Origin: CAYGTK01 sp964352775
GTDB lineage: Bacteria; Bacteroidota; Bacteroidia; Chitinophagales; CAIOSU01
Length of the DNA: 8,173 nucleotides
Direction of reading: 5' to 3'
NCBI GenBank assembly: GCA_964352775.1
Contig: CAYGTK010000186.1
Location: forward strand, 1-8,173
A program made the position numbers and the translations under genes. Shown piece after piece: positions 5,494 to 8,173 of the stretch. The first letter of the stretch is position 1. The number at the start of each line of letters is the position of its first letter. Below the pieces are notes generated by a model. The model was not told the origin of the DNA, did not search any database, and saw only the letters and a list, made by a program, of their open reading frames with translations.

Positions 5494-5958
5494 ATGCCTA
5501 TTCCCCAACTAATAACCGAACTACAAACCATTGCCCAAGCCCAACTGGGTTTAAACAGCTTCATCTATGGCGACCCATTTGACGTGAACAACTATCGCGA
5601 TAAGCAATACCCCTTGCTATTAATAGATAGAAACGTGAACATTGAAGGCCTGCACCTGCATACCAAGCAGCGCATTTACACGTTTAAGATCTTTTTTTAC
5701 GATCGCCACGACAGACACAGCCAAACCCTAGTACCCAGCGAAGAAAAGCAGCATCAGCTCGAGCACTTGGCAGAGCAGTTCTTGGCCGAATTCCGCCGCC
5801 GATACCGTGAGCAGGCCTACCCTTGGGCATTAGAGAATGATAACAACATCACGGGTTTCTGGGCCTACTACAAGCAGAACGATAGGCTGGTACAGTTACA
5901 CTACACCCTTAAAATACGCGCCCAGGGCGAATGCCCAGCGGGTCAATTTGATTACTAA
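5494..5958 (+). CDS. Phage tail-terminator-like (tail completion) protein
   Basis: A 154-residue acidic/basic mixed protein without signal or membrane segments. The order of elements fits small alpha/beta tail-terminator or head-tail connector proteins: an N-terminal helix (3-18), a loop with DPFDVNNYRDKQYP leading into a strand (LLLIDRNVNI, 41-50), a strand with aromatics (RIYTFKIFFYD, 60-70), a long helix (83-107, rich in Glu/Gln/Arg), and a last strand (LVQLHYTLKIRAQ, 132-144). In siphophages such proteins cap the tail tube. The call also rests on position: it directly precedes an HK97 gp10-like gene, overlapping its ATG by one base (TAATG). I cannot name a family with certainty, and another small neck protein is possible. 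It is the first gene of the block, with no capsid or portal gene before it. Confidence 0.55.
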   Translation: MPIPQLITELQTIAQAQLGLNSFIYGDPFDVNNYRDKQYPLLLIDRNVNIEGLHLHTKQRIYTFKIFFYDRHDRHSQTLVPSEEKQHQLEHLAEQFLAEFRRRYREQAYPWALENDNNITGFWAYYKQNDRLVQLHYTLKIRAQGECPAGQFDY

Positions 5959-6284
5959 TGGAGGCCCTAGAACAAGCTCTACAGCACCTAGCCACCCAAA
6001 TAGATGAGCGGCTAAAGCGCGAGCTAGCAGCAGGTGGACAGGTACGCAGCGGTAAGCTATACAACAGCATTGCCACCCAAGTGGTAAGTACTACTGGTGG
6101 CTTTCAACTACAAACCACTGCCCTACCCTACGCCCAAAAAGTGAACGATGCTCGCGGTGCGGCGGGCTTTATAAACCGAGGCTTGCTAGACTTTGAAGAA
6201 GAAGCCACCACCCTATTACAACAGGCAGCCACAGATGATATACAAAACAAATTTGCAGCAATGCTAAACCAACTAAACGGATAG
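5958..6284 (+). CDS. HK97 gp10-like phage neck/tail component
   Basis: A 108-residue protein with the layout of the HK97 gp10 group: a long N-terminal amphipathic helix (1-25), the motif VRSGKLYNSI (29-38) that corresponds to the family's 'T-G-x-L-x-x-S-I' turn, a strand pair around 41-54, then PYAQKVNDA (57-65), equivalent to the usual 'Y-A-x-x-v-e-x-G' stretch, a phenylalanine in GFINRG, and a C-terminal helix (80-106). Known members sit at the head-tail junction or at the top of the tail in siphophages and transfer-agent-like particles. The start overlaps the stop of the preceding gene by one base, showing tight translational coupling, and the next gene starts six bases after its stop. In many phages the gp10-like gene comes before the terminator, so the order here appears reversed. 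Confidence 0.6.
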   Translation: MEALEQALQHLATQIDERLKRELAAGGQVRSGKLYNSIATQVVSTTGGFQLQTTALPYAQKVNDARGAAGFINRGLLDFEEEATTLLQQAATDDIQNKFAAMLNQLNG

Positions 6285-6290
6285 ACAACT

Positions 6291-7469
6291 ATGGCTTTAA
6301 CAGCAACTACCATTCCCCCCTCGCCGCAGTTTGCGCTTCATCCCATCATCTACCAAATTGATTCTAATGATAGCCAAGTGCATAGCATTCGCTGCTGGGC
6401 CACCACTACTGATAAGTCGGTAAACTGGAACCAGATGCCAGACATTGGCACTAGCGATACGTTTACTGTCGACCTACATGAAATAGCTGAAGACTGGCTA
6501 AGCTACGACCTACAACCCATAGATGGCGCAGGTATATTTGCCGCCCCAAACAGCATAGTAGAAATGTGGGGTTACTTTTTTGAGAACATAAAAGTAAATG
6601 GCCAAATAGAGGCCAAAACCAGCATGTCGACCGATGATGAACGAATAGACGTGCTCAATGCTGGCTTGCCTTACGATACCGACCTAGTAGCTGATAACTA
6701 TGTGCTGAGAAATGCCACTTTTGCCAATAGATTCCTTTGCAGCGATTATTTACAAGGTCCGTTCATTAGTTTGAGCAAAGCGGTACGCTTAGGCGAAAGT
6801 GAATACCTAAGCGGCTATACCGATGGCGACTTAAGTGGCGAGAATAGCTTCCGAATAAGGAAAACCAACATAGATGGTAGCACCGCCGATCTGGATATTC
6901 CGTTAGCAGAAGCAGCAACCCACAAACGCTTTGACGTGGGTGTCGGCCCAGCCAATATCAATGCACATCAAGCCAATTTTATTGACGAGAATGTACGTAG
7001 CTACATAGTGTTTTTAGTGCAAGATGATAATACGAAAAGCTTTACCCGCAGCTACCAGATAGATAACAATTGCTACACCAGCCCCACCCGTGTACACTTC
7101 CTTAACCGCTGGGGTGGCTTTGATAGTTTCACCTTTAATGCTACCGAAAAGAAACGCTTGAAAACCAGCCGCGAACGCTACCAACGCTACTTACCAGCCA
7201 ATTACAGCGTAGGCGATAGAGGCCGCACCGTACAAGAGGTGAACGCCACCGAAAGCCTACTGTGCACCAGCGATGCCCTACGGGAATATGAGCGCCTTTG
7301 GCTAGAAGAATTACTGACCAGCCCCGAAGTGTTCATCCAAAAAGATGGGAATTACTTACCCGTGATAGTGAAAGATGGCACCTTCGAAATAACCGATGCC
7401 CAAAAGAGCATTTTCACCATGAAAGTAGAATTAGAATACGCCCAAGATGTGAACGTGCAGCGGGGGTGA
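6291..7469 (+). CDS. Phage structural-type protein, likely tail-associated, unknown function
   Basis: A 392-residue protein, cytoplasmic by sequence (no signal or membrane span), in a tight run with the two preceding phage-like genes. It reads as mainly beta: an N-terminal domain (about 12-100) with PQFALHPIIYQID, a strand/turn pattern and FTVDLHEIAEDWL; a middle part (about 110-260) with many short strands; and a C-terminal domain (about 265-392) with FLNRWGGFDSFTF, a charged linker KKRLKTSRERYQRYL, LREYERLWLEELLTSPEVFIQ and a final MKVELEYAQDV strand. From memory, the 'FLN-x-x-GG-x-D-x-F-x-F' and 'EELLTSPEV' style recurs in Bacteroidota phage structural proteins, but I cannot verify this. 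The length is too great for a plain tube protein, so a tail-tip, baseplate or decorated-tube role is inferred only. Translation coupling and position are the firm evidence. Confidence 0.6.
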   Translation: MALTATTIPPSPQFALHPIIYQIDSNDSQVHSIRCWATTTDKSVNWNQMPDIGTSDTFTVDLHEIAEDWLSYDLQPIDGAGIFAAPNSIVEMWGYFFENIKVNGQIEAKTSMSTDDERIDVLNAGLPYDTDLVADNYVLRNATFANRFLCSDYLQGPFISLSKAVRLGESEYLSGYTDGDLSGENSFRIRKTNIDGSTADLDIPLAEAATHKRFDVGVGPANINAHQANFIDENVRSYIVFLVQDDNTKSFTRSYQIDNNCYTSPTRVHFLNRWGGFDSFTFNATEKKRLKTSRERYQRYLPANYSVGDRGRTVQEVNATESLLCTSDALREYERLWLEELLTSPEVFIQKDGNYLPVIVKDGTFEITDAQKSIFTMKVELEYAQDVNVQRG

Positions 7470-7470
7470 T

Positions 7471-7519
7471 CAGAGATCAGTCAACAGTAGGCAGTGACAG
7501 TCATCAGTAATGCAGTTGC
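7471..7519. repeat. Array of about seven CAGTNNN-type heptamers inside the phage-like block
   Basis: CAGAGAT, CAGTCAA, CAGTAGG, CAGTGA, CAGTCAT, CAGTAATG and CAGTTGC run end to end at 7471, 7478, 7485, 7492, 7498, 7505 and 7513. The spacings are 7, 7, 7, 6, 7 and 8 bases. The array begins immediately after the stop of the 392-residue protein and fills nearly half of the 110-bp gap before the next gene. The remaining gap (7520-7579) holds a CTACTAACTATACACTAATA leader before the ATG, and no promoter is apparent. Confidence 0.6.
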
Positions 7520-7579
7520 TGTGTACTATTAGCCACCTCTTCTATCTAAGGACTCTCGACTACTAACTATACACTAATA

Positions 7580-8173
7580 ATGAATCAAGTTAAACTAGAC
7601 CTTTACGATGCGAACGATACCTATCTGGCTACGCTAGACTTGGATGATCATCGTGATTTCCCGCTGGCTATAAGTCAGTCGTTAGGTGAGTTTCAAGACA
7701 TCACTAAGCGGCAAGGCGCATTGAGTAAAACATTTAAAGTTCGCGCCAGCAAACGCAACAACAAAGCCCTTAGTCACTTATACAATGCAGGGGTAGATGG
7801 GCGCGATACCATTTATGGAATGCGCACCCGCGTAACCGTGAACGGTATACCTGCTTTTATTGGTAACCTACGGGTAAAAAGTGTTGATCAAGACACCAAC
7901 CCACAGGAGTATAGCTTAGAAATAAGCGGCGATAACTTGGATTGGGTGGCCCAATTTCGTGAAATGAGCATTCGTGATCTTGAATATGGAGACCCCAAGA
8001 ATGGTTACGACCTGACATACGACAAAGATGAAATAGCTGAAACCTGGTTCGGCCATAGTAGAGATGGATGGGACTATACCTACTGCCTTAAGAACTATGG
8101 TGGCTGGAGTGGTTGGGTAAATGGCACAACTGCTGTAGCCGTAGAAGACATGAAACCTGACCTGTACCTGCGC
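7580..8173 (+). CDS. Phage tail/baseplate-associated protein, N-terminal 198 residues (partial)
   Basis: An open frame runs from ATG at 7580 to the window end, with no stop, so the C-terminus is missing. The visible part begins with a beta-like strand (KLDLYDANDTYLATLDL), followed by LAISQSLGEFQDITKRQGALSKTFKV (positions 29-54), then RASKRNNKALSHLYNAG (55-71) and VTVNGIPAFIGNLRVKSV (85-102). The block 'D-I-x-K-R-x-x-x-x-S-K-T-F-x-V ... K-x-N-N-K' resembles a pattern I recall from virion proteins of Bacteroidota phages, including crAss-like ones, where it opens a large tail or baseplate protein. The next segment, EYSLEISGDNLDWVAQF, again looks like beta-barrel. The gene follows the 392-residue protein after a repeat-bearing 110-bp gap. 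The precise role is inferred from context; a baseplate hub or tail-tip component is the most natural guess. Confidence 0.6.
   Translation, partial: MNQVKLDLYDANDTYLATLDLDDHRDFPLAISQSLGEFQDITKRQGALSKTFKVRASKRNNKALSHLYNAGVDGRDTIYGMRTRVTVNGIPAFIGNLRVKSVDQDTNPQEYSLEISGDNLDWVAQFREMSIRDLEYGDPKNGYDLTYDKDEIAETWFGHSRDGWDYTYCLKNYGGWSGWVNGTTAVAVEDMKPDLYLR

Noticed and set aside
6128..6313. Minus-strand frame across the gp10-like gene
   Set aside because: It is antisense to tightly packed, coupled phage-like genes and has no independent start signal.

Overview
The window looks like a chromosomal segment of a Bacteroidota bacterium (Cytophagia/Flavobacteriia-like). The evidence is: no Shine-Dalgarno-like leaders, promoter elements of the Bacteroidota type (TTTG / TAnnTTTG) upstream of two genes, a lipoprotein-type diheme peroxidase, a PKD-like secreted protein end, and phage structural proteins of a style I associate with Bacteroidota phages. 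Base composition is moderate, with a clearly AT-richer patch around 3582-4316 and a GC-richer phage-like block from about 5500.

Left part (1-3130): the 3' end of a secreted or surface PKD-like protein (+ strand) meets a convergent secreted protein of unknown function. It is followed on the minus strand by a diheme cytochrome-c peroxidase/MauG-family lipoprotein with its own recognisable promoter, and then by a small outer-membrane beta-barrel protein with a perfect -7 box upstream. All four products appear to be exported to the envelope.

Middle part (3131-5285): a 451-bp non-coding stretch carries a strong 17-pair hairpin and leads into an AT-rich gene for an unrecognised helical protein, possibly HEAT-like. 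About 40 bp on is a compact AlkB-type 2-oxoglutarate/Fe(II) dioxygenase (nucleic-acid dealkylation repair) with all expected catalytic residues. A small three-helix membrane protein, apparently starting at GTG, faces AlkB on the minus strand.

Right part (5286-8173): after a 208-bp spacer with short tandem repeats, four + strand genes form a phage tail/neck-like module: a tail-terminator-like protein, an HK97 gp10-like protein overlapping it by one base, a 392-residue structural-looking protein, and the first 198 codons of a further tail-associated protein that runs off the window. No integrase, repressor, terminase, portal or capsid gene is seen before the module. Two intergenic gaps, one before and one inside the module, carry arrays of degenerate heptamers (ATTGNTN and CAGTNNN). 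This is unusual in a compact phage gene block and hints at long residence in the chromosome. The most interesting possibility is a capsid-less or domesticated tail module; the window alone cannot decide between that, a decayed prophage, and a prophage whose other genes lie further right.
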